From assembly GCA_035259145.1 (NCBI GenBank), contig DATFWQ010000214.1, positions 1 through 22,675 on the forward strand: a stretch of 22,675 nt of DNA, read 5' to 3'. The DNA is from CF-161 sp035259145. GTDB taxonomy: Bacteria > Chloroflexota > Dormibacteria > Dormibacterales > Dormibacteraceae. Position numbers and translations under genes: made by a program. This document shows positions 6,421 through 14,710 of this stretch, piece by piece. Below the pieces are notes generated by a model. The model did no database searches and was not told the origin of the DNA. It worked only from the letters and a program-made list of their open reading frames with translations. Positions within the stretch are counted from its first letter, which is position 1. Each line of letters begins with the position of its first letter.

Positions 6421-9400
6421 TTGTTGAGGCCGCGCACCGGTCGCACCGACGCAGCCGGGCGGGGCCACCGGCCGGCGCCTGGGACGCGTTCGCGCATCCA
6501 TGCCCGGCTGGCGCGGTCACTGGCAAGCTGCAGCACCGAAGCCGACATCGTGCAGGTGCTCTACGGCGAGCTGCACCCGATATTCGGTTACAACAGCATC
6601 AACCTCCAGGTGCTGGAGCGGGAAGGCTGGTACCACAGCCTCCCCATCGACCGCGGCGTGCTCCAGGACATCAGGCGGCGGCCGCTGGCCGATTCCTACT
6701 TCGCGGAGTACTACGAAGACCCTATGCCGCGGGTCGTACACCCGTCCGCCGCCACCGCCTACCAGCGTGGGAGAGGTCCCGGACTGACGAGCCGGCCGAG
6801 AACCGTGATCTGGATGCCGCTCCTGCAGGGCACTCAACCCGTCGGCTCCATCAGCTATCAGCTGTATGTGAGACGTGAGGTCACGCCCACGGAGCTGGCC
6901 TTGCTGGAACAGGTTCACGTCCACCTCGGCGAACAGGTCGCCAGGGTCTACCGAAATGAACTCACCCGCAACCAGGCCCTGGGCCTGGGCGCTCTCAACG
7001 TCGTCGCTCGCGCACTACTGGCGACCCGGGATGAGGTGCGGATCGTGGCCGTGCTGCTGGCGACCCTGAGAGCGGTGATCGCCGTCGACAGGGTGGAGCT
7101 TGCGATCCGCGACCGCCCGGATTCCCTGCACCTGAGACTGCTGGCGACGGGTCCTGACTCGGAGGTCTCGCGCACCTCGGTCTCGGTGCACTCCCGCAAA
7201 CTCCGCGGCATCCACCCTGTGCTGGAGACCGGCGACCCCCGGCTCGGCGGGACGCCAGATTCGAGCGCCGACTACGGTTCCACGGCCTCGGTGGCGGTGG
7301 TCGAAGATGGCGTGATCAAGGGCGTGCTGACGATCCGATGCCGCCAGCCGGACATCTACGAGTGGTCGACGCTGGCGTTCCTGCGCCAGGTGGCCGACCA
7401 GCTCACGCTCGCGCTCCGCAACGCCTGGTCGTACGCGGAGGTCGACGCTCAGCGCCGGCGCCAGGAGATCGTGAACGCAGTTGGCAGCAGCCTGGCTTCG
7501 AGCCTCGACAGGCAGGCGATCACGCGGAGCCTTCGGGAGGCGCTCACCCGGCACCTCGAGTTCGACTCCTTCACCCTGGCGGCTGTCGCCGAGACGTCCG
7601 AGGGTCTGGTTGCCGAAGGTTACGTGTGGGACTCGGGCGAAGAGCGGCACAGGCCCGCCGTGCCGCTGACCTCAGCCGGGCCGGCGCGAGAGGCGTACGA
7701 GACCGGTGAGCCGGTACTCATCCGTCGTTCACCGTGGGCGAGCTCGCTGGAGGCGGTGCCGCGATCCCCGGGCGAGCGCGTCGTGACCAAAGGTGCTCTC
7801 CTGGAGGTCACCCGGCCGGGGCGTCACAGGCGTTTTGCCTCCCGCTCCATCCTGTGGGTGCCAGTGCGACGCGCCCACGAGGTGGTCGCCCTGCTCTCGA
7901 TCCAATCATACCGCGCGGACGCTTTCGACCAGTGGCACGTGCGTGTGCTACAGGATGTCGCCGCGCACGTCGCGCTCGCGCTCGCAAACGCCGACAACTT
8001 CCAGGCCTCTCAGGCCGACCGGCATCGGCTTGAAGTTCTGCACCGCCTGGAGATGGGGGTGCAGGTGGCCGTCGACGAGGAGCAGATCGCAGACGCCGTC
8101 CTCGGGGCACTGCAGACATACGTCGAGGCGCCGATCCTGATCCTCGGCTACATGGAGGCGGGTCTTGTCACCGGTTACTGCCTCGAACCCAGTAAACCCA
8201 TGAGACGCCTGACGCCCGTCAGCATCGACTCCACGCTGTTCTTCAAGCGGCATCTGGTCGAGCGGACCACCATAGCCGAGAAGGTTCCGCCGCCGTTGCG
8301 GGTCCCGCGGCCGGCACAGGGTTGGCCAACCTGGGGACCACTGATCCCGCAGCATTTCCTCGGCGTCCCGCTCTTCAACGAGAACCGGGTGGTGGGCGCT
8401 CTGTCGGCCCAGCGGACCGTGGATCAACCCTTCACGCCAGAGGAGATCCAGCTGCTCGAGAGCGCTGCACCGGTGGTCGGCATCGCGCTGCGGACGGTGA
8501 GACTCCATCGGGCGAACGAGCTGGCCATGGCCAACTCGGTCCGGCTGCAGATGATCGCCGGTCTGGCCGGGCACGACCTGGTCAGCGTTGTCGAGAGTGT
8601 CGCGGAGCTGGCCCGCTCCATGCTGGGAGCGGCCGGTGCCGCTTGCTGGGCTTTCGACGATGAAGGGCAGGTGGCCATCGAGGCGGTCAGCGGTGGGAGC
8701 GGCCCGGGCCGGGTGCTGCGCTGGTCCGGAGGGGCGGCGGAGGCAGGTTGGCCCACGCTGGGCCGCGATCCAGCGACCGGCCAGCAGGGCAGGATCGCCT
8801 GGACCCTGATTCCTCTCAGGCACGGAGACCGGCTGGTGGGAGCCCTCGGCGCGGTCCGTCCTGGCGCCCAGGCAGAGGAGCCGCTGCCGGCCATCAGCGA
8901 CTTCGCCGACCACGCTGCTATCGCCATTGAGAACGCTCGACTCGCCGAGGAGATCCACGGCCGAATCCAGACCATGGGAGCGGTGGCGGCGTTCGCCGAC
9001 CTCGACATCACGCGCCCGGACCAGGCCAGGGCAGCGATCTGCCGGCTGATCGAAGACGCGCTGGCGGGCGCCAACGGTGCGATGTGGATGCTGCAAGGCT
9101 CAGACATGGTCCCTGCAACGGGGGGCAAGGACGCCACCCGTATCGCAGGCAGCTCCCCGGAGTGGTGGGGACTCGCGCTGCTTGCAGCCAGGTCCGGTAG
9201 CCCGGGCCGGCGTCTGCGCAGCCTCCTCCGCAGCCACGCGGCCATCGAGCCGGCCAGGGCCGAGGAGAGGGCAAACAGGTCGGCAGTGGCGGGCCGCGGC
9301 GTGCTCGCGCAGCCGATAATCGTCGAAGGTGAGGTGGTCGGAATGCTGACCGCCGACACGACGAACACCTCACCCCACGCTGTGCGGCGCCTCATGGTGG

Positions 9401-10512
9401 TGCTTGCGGGGCAGACGGCGGTTGCCCTGAGCCGCCTGAGGCTCGTAGCTGAGCTGGAGCGGCAGACCGAGATGCTTACCACGGTGCTTGAGCACTCGCC
9501 GCTAGGAGTGGTGCTCGAGGACGAGGCGGGCAACATCGCCTTCGCCAACACCGAGGTGGAGCGGATCTACGGCCTCGTCGCGCACCAGCTGCCCGGCGCA
9601 CGTGCCCACAGCTTGCTCGAGCGCGCGGACGTGACGGTGCTCTCGACCCCTGACGCTGAACCGGACGCCCCACTCGAGATCCGCCTCGAGAAAACGGGCA
9701 CCGTGGTCCAGGTAAGGAGCGTGCCCATTCCGGGAGCAGCCGGCCGCGGGCCCAGGGTCCTCACCCTCCACGAAGACGTGACAAGGGAGCGAGCCGTCCT
9801 GGAGGCGAGGGATCTGATGCTGCGTGCGATCGGGCATGAGGTCCGCAGCCCAGCGGCGGCGATGCGCTCGACGATCGCGGGGCTCCTGCAGTGGGGCACG
9901 GTTCTGGACGCTGAACAGCGGCATGCACTGGTTGCCGAGGCCTATGAGCAGTCCGAACGGCTGCTCAGTCTCGTTGAGAACCAGCTCTTGATCTCCAAGC
10001 TGGATGACCGGCGCTTCGAGCCCAACGGGACCAGGATCTCCATCGCTCGCTCTGTCGAGCAGGTCGTGACGGTGCTGCGAAGCCGGTACGGCCGCCGCGT
10101 TCAGGTCGTGGATGCACGGATCGACCCCGAACTGCCGGATGCGTTCTGTGAGTCGACTCACCTCGACCAGGTCCTGACCAACCTGATCGGCAACGCCCTG
10201 GAGCACACGCCGGCTCGTCTGGTGCGCGTCGCCGCCCGCGTTGCAGGACATTGGCTCGAGGTGACGGTTTCGGACGACGGCGGCGGCCTACCTCCTGGGC
10301 AGCAAAAGACGCTGTTCCAGAGGAGTGGGCCTCCCGGCCGGGGCCGTGCCCGAGGTGGCCTGGGGTTAGGCCTCTACCTGTGCCGGCTTGTCGTCGAGCG
10401 CTCGTTCGGCGGCCGCATCTGGCTGGACCGCACCGGCCCGGGCGGCACAACCTTCAGGTTCACCGTGCCGGCGGCGGCTGGCGGAGGCCGGCCGGCCGCG
10501 ATGACCCCCTGA
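6421..10512 (+). CDS. Soluble multi-GAF/PAS sensor histidine kinase
   Basis: Large cytoplasmic sensor kinase, 1363 aa. Seen: six consecutive GAF-like segments, each ending in the usual long helix (about 25-180, 190-345, 350-525, 535-700, 705-845, 850-1015), a PAS domain (about 1020-1125, VLEHSPLGVVLEDEAGNIAFAN), HisKA with the H-box AIGHEVRSPAAAM (phospho-acceptor H1139), N-box TNLIGNALEHTP (N1258), G1 SDDGGGLPPG, and G2 GLGLGLYL (about 1313-1320). It is a complete kinase with no membrane segment, so the signal should be intracellular or diffusible. GAF ligands cannot be read from sequence. TTG 6421 is the first start in a frame open further upstream; the next codon is also TTG. It diverges from the receiver gene, and its stop overlaps the next ATG (TGATG), pointing to a phosphorelay operon. 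Confidence 0.92.
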   Translation: MLRPRTGRTDAAGRGHRPAPGTRSRIHARLARSLASCSTEADIVQVLYGELHPIFGYNSINLQVLEREGWYHSLPIDRGVLQDIRRRPLADSYFAEYYEDPMPRVVHPSAATAYQRGRGPGLTSRPRTVIWMPLLQGTQPVGSISYQLYVRREVTPTELALLEQVHVHLGEQVARVYRNELTRNQALGLGALNVVARALLATRDEVRIVAVLLATLRAVIAVDRVELAIRDRPDSLHLRLLATGPDSEVSRTSVSVHSRKLRGIHPVLETGDPRLGGTPDSSADYGSTASVAVVEDGVIKGVLTIRCRQPDIYEWSTLAFLRQVADQLTLALRNAWSYAEVDAQRRRQEIVNAVGSSLASSLDRQAITRSLREALTRHLEFDSFTLAAVAETSEGLVAEGYVWDSGEERHRPAVPLTSAGPAREAYETGEPVLIRRSPWASSLEAVPRSPGERVVTKGALLEVTRPGRHRRFASRSILWVPVRRAHEVVALLSIQSYRADAFDQWHVRVLQDVAAHVALALANADNFQASQADRHRLEVLHRLEMGVQVAVDEEQIADAVLGALQTYVEAPILILGYMEAGLVTGYCLEPSKPMRRLTPVSIDSTLFFKRHLVERTTIAEKVPPPLRVPRPAQGWPTWGPLIPQHFLGVPLFNENRVVGALSAQRTVDQPFTPEEIQLLESAAPVVGIALRTVRLHRANELAMANSVRLQMIAGLAGHDLVSVVESVAELARSMLGAAGAACWAFDDEGQVAIEAVSGGSGPGRVLRWSGGAAEAGWPTLGRDPATGQQGRIAWTLIPLRHGDRLVGALGAVRPGAQAEEPLPAISDFADHAAIAIENARLAEEIHGRIQTMGAVAAFADLDITRPDQARAAICRLIEDALAGANGAMWMLQGSDMVPATGGKDATRIAGSSPEWWGLALLAARSGSPGRRLRSLLRSHAAIEPARAEERANRSAVAGRGVLAQPIIVEGEVVGMLTADTTNTSPHAVRRLMVVLAGQTAVALSRLRLVAELERQTEMLTTVLEHSPLGVVLEDEAGNIAFANTEVERIYGLVAHQLPGARAHSLLERADVTVLSTPDAEPDAPLEIRLEKTGTVVQVRSVPIPGAAGRGPRVLTLHEDVTRERAVLEARDLMLRAIGHEVRSPAAAMRSTIAGLLQWGTVLDAEQRHALVAEAYEQSERLLSLVENQLLISKLDDRRFEPNGTRISIARSVEQVVTVLRSRYGRRVQVVDARIDPELPDAFCESTHLDQVLTNLIGNALEHTPARLVRVAARVAGHWLEVTVSDDGGGLPPGQQKTLFQRSGPPGRGRARGGLGLGLYLCRLVVERSFGGRIWLDRTGPGGTTFRFTVPAAAGGGRPAAMTP

Positions 10513-11264
10513 TGGACCGTCAGGTGAGTGCGGCGGAACCGCTCTGGGTCCGGGTGGGCGGCGGCATGGAGGAGCTGTGCAGCGGCTGCCGCCATGGCCC
10601 GGCCGACCCGGACTTCCCACCGCCCGACGGGCCCTGGGAGGGAGTTTGGGTCAGGGACCGGCTCGTCGGCTGGGCGCCGGCCGGCTGGGGACGGACCGCC
10701 CTGCGCGCGGCCGTCGAGGAGGGGGAGCGGATCACCCGAGAGCGCCGTGCCCATCTCGTGAGCCGGCTGGGCCACAAGGTGCGGTCATCGGTGCTGGCTC
10801 TTCAGGAGTCCGCACGCCAGGCGGCGTTCGGCCGCCGCGAGCAGCTGGAGCAGATCTACGAGCAGGCCCAGGACCTCGGACGGCGAGCGATCGCACTCGA
10901 GACGGTTGCGGTCGATCCCAGGGACCCGCCGCGGGCCGTCGTGATCGGGGCGGTGCTCGGCCGGGCGGCGGCGGGTGCCGACCGACACCTGCCCGAACAG
11001 GCGGTGGTGCGCGCCCGTGAGTCGGTGCTGGTCGACGCGGTGACGCGGGCGTACGAGTGGCTCGGCGGGCCTGGCTCGACGATCAACGGGGCGCTGACCG
11101 GCAACTGGTGGCGCCTTGAGATGGTCGCGGCGCCCGGCCGCCAGCCGCTTGCCGTACCCGAACTGGGCGAGCCGCTCGTCCGCCATCTGGTAGACACGGT
11201 CCTGGAGGGTTGGCTTGACGCTGCCGGCCCAGACCGGGCGGTCATCTACCTGCCCGCGGAATGA
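10512..11264 (+). CDS. Histidine-kinase-derived phosphotransferase-like protein (DHp kept, CA degenerate)
   Basis: 250-aa protein whose ATG overlaps the kinase stop by one base, so translation is coupled. Seen: N-terminal part with CSGCRHGP (Cys pair 23/26) and a Trp/Gly-rich patch (42-60); then a helix pair with LVSRLGHKVRSSVLALQES (82-100), matching the kinase H-box layout (GHEVRSP) with H88 in the phospho-acceptor position and a second helix at about 107-131. The remainder (140-250) follows the outline of a HATPase domain, ending in VIYLP like the kinase FRFTVP. However, it has no N-box Asn motif, no DxGxG and no GxGxG. That layout is known from Spo0B and ChpT, dimeric phosphotransferases built from dead kinases. 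The function is inferred; a simple degenerate kinase fragment is the alternative. A longer in-frame extension inside the kinase gene (to 10251) is a shadow. Confidence 0.75.
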   Translation: MDRQVSAAEPLWVRVGGGMEELCSGCRHGPADPDFPPPDGPWEGVWVRDRLVGWAPAGWGRTALRAAVEEGERITRERRAHLVSRLGHKVRSSVLALQESARQAAFGRREQLEQIYEQAQDLGRRAIALETVAVDPRDPPRAVVIGAVLGRAAAGADRHLPEQAVVRARESVLVDAVTRAYEWLGGPGSTINGALTGNWWRLEMVAAPGRQPLAVPELGEPLVRHLVDTVLEGWLDAAGPDRAVIYLPAE

Positions 11265-11332
11265 CTGGAGGCTGGAACGGCGATTGGCCCGTTCGCCCTG
11301 CAAGCTGTCATGGCCCCGCGAGCGTGTAGGGC

Positions 11333-12115
11333 ATGGCCACCGTCAGGCGCGTGATCGCGCCCAACCCCGGCCCGTTCACTGGTCCCGGCACAAACACCTG
11401 GTTGCTCGACGACGGCCGAGTCGTGGCCGTGGTCGATCCTGGACCGGAAGACGATCGGCATCTGGCGGCGCTGCAGAAGGCGCTCGGCGGGAGCGCGGTT
11501 GGCGTCGTGCTGGTGACGCACTCCCACGCCGACCACCTCGAGCTGGCGGAACGGCTCGCCCGGCTGTACGATGCTCGAGTCTCGCGGTACCCAGAGCTGA
11601 GCGATGGCGACGTGGTACACGTCGGGACGATGACGCTCGTCGCGCTGCATACGCCTGGCCACGCGCCCGACCACCTGGCGTACTGGATGCCGGACGACAG
11701 TGTGCTCTTCACCGGCGATCTCATCCTCGGGCGTGGCAGCTCGATGGTCACCTACCCGGAAGGTGACGTGGCCGCCTACCTGAACTCGCTGGAACGCGTG
11801 GCTAAACTGGAGCCGCGGATGATCTTCCCGGGCCACTGGGACCCGGTTGTGGAGGCCCAGAGCAAGATCGTGGAGTACCGTGAACACCGGCTGGCACGGG
11901 AAAGGCAGATCGTAGAAGAGCTGTCAGTGCGGGGTCCTGGCAGCGCCCGCGAGCTGACCGAGCGTGTCTACACGCCCGAGCTCGCGGCCGTGCCCGAGGG
12001 CCGCGACCAGCTCCTCCAGGCAGCTGAGATGACCCTGCGGGCGCACCTCCGCAAGCTCACGGCCGAAGGCCGCGTCCGCGAGGAAGGCGACCGCTTCGAG
12101 CTTGCGCCGCGCTGA
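11333..12115 (+). CDS. Metallo-beta-lactamase-fold hydrolase with C-terminal winged helix (LACTB2-like)
   Basis: Binuclear zinc hydrolase of the MBL superfamily, 260 aa, closest in layout to LACTB2/RNase-Z-like proteins. Seen: GTNTWLLDDG at the N-terminus (19-28), THSHADHLE (H63, H65, D67, H68), TPGH (H110), TGDLILGRG (D129) and FPGHWDPV (H168), i.e. the full metal set. From about 185 a helical, basic region (LTERVYTPELAAVPEGR, then MTLRAHLRKLTAEGRV) forms the winged-helix module typical of this subfamily. The substrate is not readable: thioesters and RNA are known for relatives. ATG 11333 has only a weak GTAGGGC upstream. It is 68 bp downstream of the phosphotransferase-like gene and may be read with it; it converges on the M23 peptidase. 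Confidence 0.85.
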   Translation: MATVRRVIAPNPGPFTGPGTNTWLLDDGRVVAVVDPGPEDDRHLAALQKALGGSAVGVVLVTHSHADHLELAERLARLYDARVSRYPELSDGDVVHVGTMTLVALHTPGHAPDHLAYWMPDDSVLFTGDLILGRGSSMVTYPEGDVAAYLNSLERVAKLEPRMIFPGHWDPVVEAQSKIVEYREHRLARERQIVEELSVRGPGSARELTERVYTPELAAVPEGRDQLLQAAEMTLRAHLRKLTAEGRVREEGDRFELAPR

Positions 12116-12230
12116 GGTGCGCGGGTCGGTCGCAACCGAGCGCGAGGTCGAGACACCTTTTCCCGGCGCTCGACAGAGCCCTTCGCCGGCAGCGGGCCCG
12201 CCTTCGGCCGTCTTCGGCGAGCACGCGCTC

Positions 12231-12914
12231 TCAGCGGAGCCCAAGCCAGTCGTCGGGTGGGGCTCCCGGCCAGCCGATGGGAAGAGGCGCCGGATCGGCC
12301 GGCGAGCCGCTCAGGTACGGCACCGGATCGTATGCCGTGGCGGCGAACCTCACCTCGAAGTGGAGGTGCGGTCCGCTGGAGTTGCCAGTCGAGCCCACAA
12401 AGCCGATCACGTCTCCGGCCTGGACCTGCTGGCCCCAGCTGACGGCCTGGCGGACCATGTGCCCGTAAACCGTGGCGTAGCCGCCATAGTGCTGAATGAT
12501 CACCAGGTTGCCGTAACGCGCGGGGTCCGCCATGGGGTAGGCCAGACCGGGCGCTGCGGCGCGGATCGGTGTTCCCTGCGGCTGGGCGATGTCGAGCCCG
12601 AGGTGGAAGCCGCCGGGGCAGTCCGCCGCAGGGCGCTCCAGGGAGAATCCGGTGCAGCCGAAGAGCTGAGTGACCGTTCCCCGCACCGGCCAGGCTGCGC
12701 GTGGACCTGGTCCCGCGTCGTGGTCGTCGGGTGTCCGAGGTGCCGGCAGTGTCCTGAGCCACGCATCGATGGGCATGACCCTGGGTTCCACGGCCGCCGG
12801 GGCCGCTGACCGGGTAGGCTCCGCGGCCCTTGATTCGCTGGGCAACCCGGCGATCAGGCCGACCGCCGCCACGAGCACCACCATGCGAGGTAACCAGCGA
12901 CGCAGCATCGGCAT
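12231..12914 (-). CDS. Secreted M23 (LytM/lysostaphin-type) metallopeptidase
   Basis: Predicted exported peptidoglycan endopeptidase, 227 aa. Seen: signal peptide MPMLRRWLPRMVVLVAAVGL...SRAA (cleavage about 30/31), a Pro/Ala-rich linker (32-75), then the M23 domain with zinc ligands in FHLGLDIA (H104, D108), YGHM (H152), and GPHLHFEV (H183, H185). A short insert just before the first His carries two Cys (C87, C99), plausibly a disulfide outside the cell. There is no LysM or SH3 targeting domain. Start: ATG 12914, or ATG 12908 two codons later. A minus-strand TACGAT sits 4 and 10 nt upstream of these respectively, fitting a leaderless start near the second ATG. It is divergent from rlmN, with only 15 bp between start codons. 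Confidence 0.9.
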   Translation of the reverse strand: MPMLRRWLPRMVVLVAAVGLIAGLPSESRAAEPTRSAAPAAVEPRVMPIDAWLRTLPAPRTPDDHDAGPGPRAAWPVRGTVTQLFGCTGFSLERPAADCPGGFHLGLDIAQPQGTPIRAAAPGLAYPMADPARYGNLVIIQHYGGYATVYGHMVRQAVSWGQQVQAGDVIGFVGSTGNSSGPHLHFEVRFAATAYDPVPYLSGSPADPAPLPIGWPGAPPDDWLGLR

Positions 12915-12917
12915 CCG

Positions 12918-12924
12918 TATCGTA
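12918..12924. promoter_or_regulatory. Shared, near-symmetric -10 region between M23 gene and rlmN
   Basis: Read on plus, TATCGT (12918-12923) ends 6 nt before rlmN GTG 12930. Read on minus, TACGAT (12924-12919) ends 4 and 10 nt before the two M23 ATGs. Both fit TAnnnT -10 boxes of leaderless transcripts. No good -35 is visible on either side. Confidence 0.4.
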
Positions 12925-12929
12925 GCCGT

Positions 12930-14030
12930 GTGATCTCGGCACCCTCACCGCTGCCGGCCATCTCTGAGCGGTCCTTGGAGGACCTGGTCGCCTGGATGGC
13001 GGCGCGCGGCCAGCCGGAATACCGGGCACGTCAGCTGTGGCGGCGTCGCGCGGCGGGCGCGACGTTCCAGGAGATGCTCGATCTGCCGGCCTCGCTGCGA
13101 TCTGAGCTCACCACGAGCTTCAGGGTCAGCTCGCTCACAGCGGTTCGGCGGCTGGAGACTGATCGCGGGCTGACGACCAAAAAGCTCTACAGCCTGGACG
13201 GCGGCTACACGGTGGAGTCGGTGATCATGCGTTATCCCGCTCGCTCGACCCTCTGCATCTCCTCGCAGGTCGGCTGCGCGATCCGCTGCCCCTTTTGCGC
13301 CACGGGCCAGGGGCCCTTCGGCCGCAACCTGCGGGCACACGAGATCGTGGACCAGGCGCTCGACGCTTGCCAGGAGCTGGCCGCCGAAGGACGCCGGCTC
13401 TCGCACGTCGTCTTCATGGGCATGGGCGAGCCTCTGGCCAACTATGCGGCGGTCCTGCAGTCGGTGCGGCGGATCGCGGATCCCACCGGCCTCGGACTCA
13501 GCGCCAGGCGCATCACCATCTCGACCTCCGGTCTGGCGCCGCGGATAGACCGGCTGGCGCTGGAGGGAATGCCGTTCACCCTTGCCATCTCGCTGCACGC
13601 GGCACGCGATGAGCTGCGCGACGTCCTTGTGCCCGTAAACAGAAGCTACCCGCTCGCGGAGCTCGTAGCGGCGGCCGAGCGATTCGGCCGCCAGACGGGC
13701 CGGCGGGTCAGCTATGAGTGGGTGCTGCTGGCGGGCGTCAACGACACGGAGCGCGACGCGCACGAACTGGGGGCCCTACTGCGCGGCCGGCTGGCACACG
13801 TCAACATGATCCCGTTCAATCCGGTGGACGGGGCGCCCTATCGCGAGCCCGATGCTCCTGCGATCCGCCGGTTCCTGGCGCAGGTGCGCGCCCAGGGACT
13901 GAACGTCACCCTCCGCGACACGCGCGGCCGTGCGGAGAACGCTGCCTGTGGTCAACTTCGAGCCCGGGTGCTGGCTCAAGGGCCCCACGAAGTGCGCGCG
14001 GGGCCGCCCGCCCCCCAGACAGTCGCGTGA
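12930..14030 (+). CDS. rlmN: 23S rRNA (A2503-C2)/tRNA (A37-C2) methyltransferase
   Basis: Radical-SAM enzyme that methylates C2 of adenosine 2503 in 23S rRNA and A37 of some tRNAs. Seen in 366 aa: N-terminal helical domain (1-75), STLCISSQVGCAIRCPFCATG with the 4Fe-4S cysteines C116, C120, C123, GMGEPLANY (about 171-179), ISTSGLAPRID, SLHAARDELRDVLVPVNR, NMIPFNPVDG, and the catalytic C-terminal Cys in ENAACGQLR (C340). The conserved AACGQL supports RlmN; a Cfr-type resistance paralogue is less likely given the housekeeping context. GTG 12930 is probably leaderless, 6 nt after TATCGT. A short Pro-rich tail follows the last Cys. The stop overlaps the DUF72 start (GTGA). Confidence 0.95.
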   Translation: MISAPSPLPAISERSLEDLVAWMAARGQPEYRARQLWRRRAAGATFQEMLDLPASLRSELTTSFRVSSLTAVRRLETDRGLTTKKLYSLDGGYTVESVIMRYPARSTLCISSQVGCAIRCPFCATGQGPFGRNLRAHEIVDQALDACQELAAEGRRLSHVVFMGMGEPLANYAAVLQSVRRIADPTGLGLSARRITISTSGLAPRIDRLALEGMPFTLAISLHAARDELRDVLVPVNRSYPLAELVAAAERFGRQTGRRVSYEWVLLAGVNDTERDAHELGALLRGRLAHVNMIPFNPVDGAPYREPDAPAIRRFLAQVRAQGLNVTLRDTRGRAENAACGQLRARVLAQGPHEVRAGPPAPQTVA

Positions 14031-14710
14031 CTCTGTACGCAGGGACCTCGGGCTTCTCGTATGCAGCCTGGAAGGGAACCTTCTACCCCGCCGGCATGGC
14101 GGCCTCCAGGATGCTCGCTCATTACGCCGAGCGGCTCAACGGTGTCGAGCTGAATGGCAGCTTCTACCGCACGCCGCCGCCCGAGACTCTGGCCGGCTGG
14201 GCGGCTGGCGTGCCCGCCGGGTTCCGGTTCTGCATGAAGGCCCAGCGCGGGCTGACCTACTCTGCCCCGGCTTTCGACAAGGAGGGGCTGGCCCGGCAGG
14301 TCGGGCGTCGGCTTGCCGAGCTGGGGCCGCGGCTTGGTCCCGTGCTGCTGCAATTCTCGCCCACCACGCCGAAGGACACCACCCTGCTCGACCGTCTGCT
14401 TGTCGCTCTTGGCCTCAGCGCGGCCGTCGAGTTCCGGCAGGAGTCGTGGTTCGCGGAGGACGTCTACGCCATCCTACGGGCGCACAGCGCGGCGCTGGTG
14501 GTCACCGACCAGGACAAGTGGCCAAGAGCGCCATTGGTGGAGGTTTCGGGCCTGGCTTACTACCGGCTTCGCCGTGATTACGATATGGCCGCACTGGAGC
14601 GCTGGCGATCCGAGCTGCGTGCGCTGGCGTCTGCCAGGGACGAGCTGCACGTGTACTTTCGTCACGAAGTGGAGGCACCCGCCCGAGCGGCATACATACT
14701 TGAGGCGTGA
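14027..14710 (+). CDS. DUF72 domain protein (TIM-barrel, YecE-like)
   Basis: 227-aa protein of the DUF72/YecE family, whose biochemical role is not established. Seen: N-terminal YAGTSGFSYAAWKGTFYP, FYRTPP, FRFCMKAQRGLTY, LGPVLLQFSP, VEFRQESWF, LVVTDQDKWPR, YYRLRRDYD and ELHVYFRHEV, in the usual order of the family. The late motif, commonly YxYFNN, reads VYFRHE here, a mild deviation. Start: GTG 14027 overlaps the rlmN TGA by four bases (GTGA). The frame is open upstream to 13718, but that part lies inside rlmN and lacks family features. The stop overlaps the DUF2236 GTG in the same manner, so rlmN, DUF72 and DUF2236 form a translationally coupled trio. Confidence 0.85.
   Translation: MTLYAGTSGFSYAAWKGTFYPAGMAASRMLAHYAERLNGVELNGSFYRTPPPETLAGWAAGVPAGFRFCMKAQRGLTYSAPAFDKEGLARQVGRRLAELGPRLGPVLLQFSPTTPKDTTLLDRLLVALGLSAAVEFRQESWFAEDVYAILRAHSAALVVTDQDKWPRAPLVEVSGLAYYRLRRDYDMAALERWRSELRALASARDELHVYFRHEVEAPARAAYILEA

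Noticed and set aside
12116..12230. Possible terminator or small gene between the convergent MBL-fold and M23 genes.
   Set aside because: Only short GC palindromes (such as GCGGGCCCGC), no T-tract and no ORF with a ribosome site.
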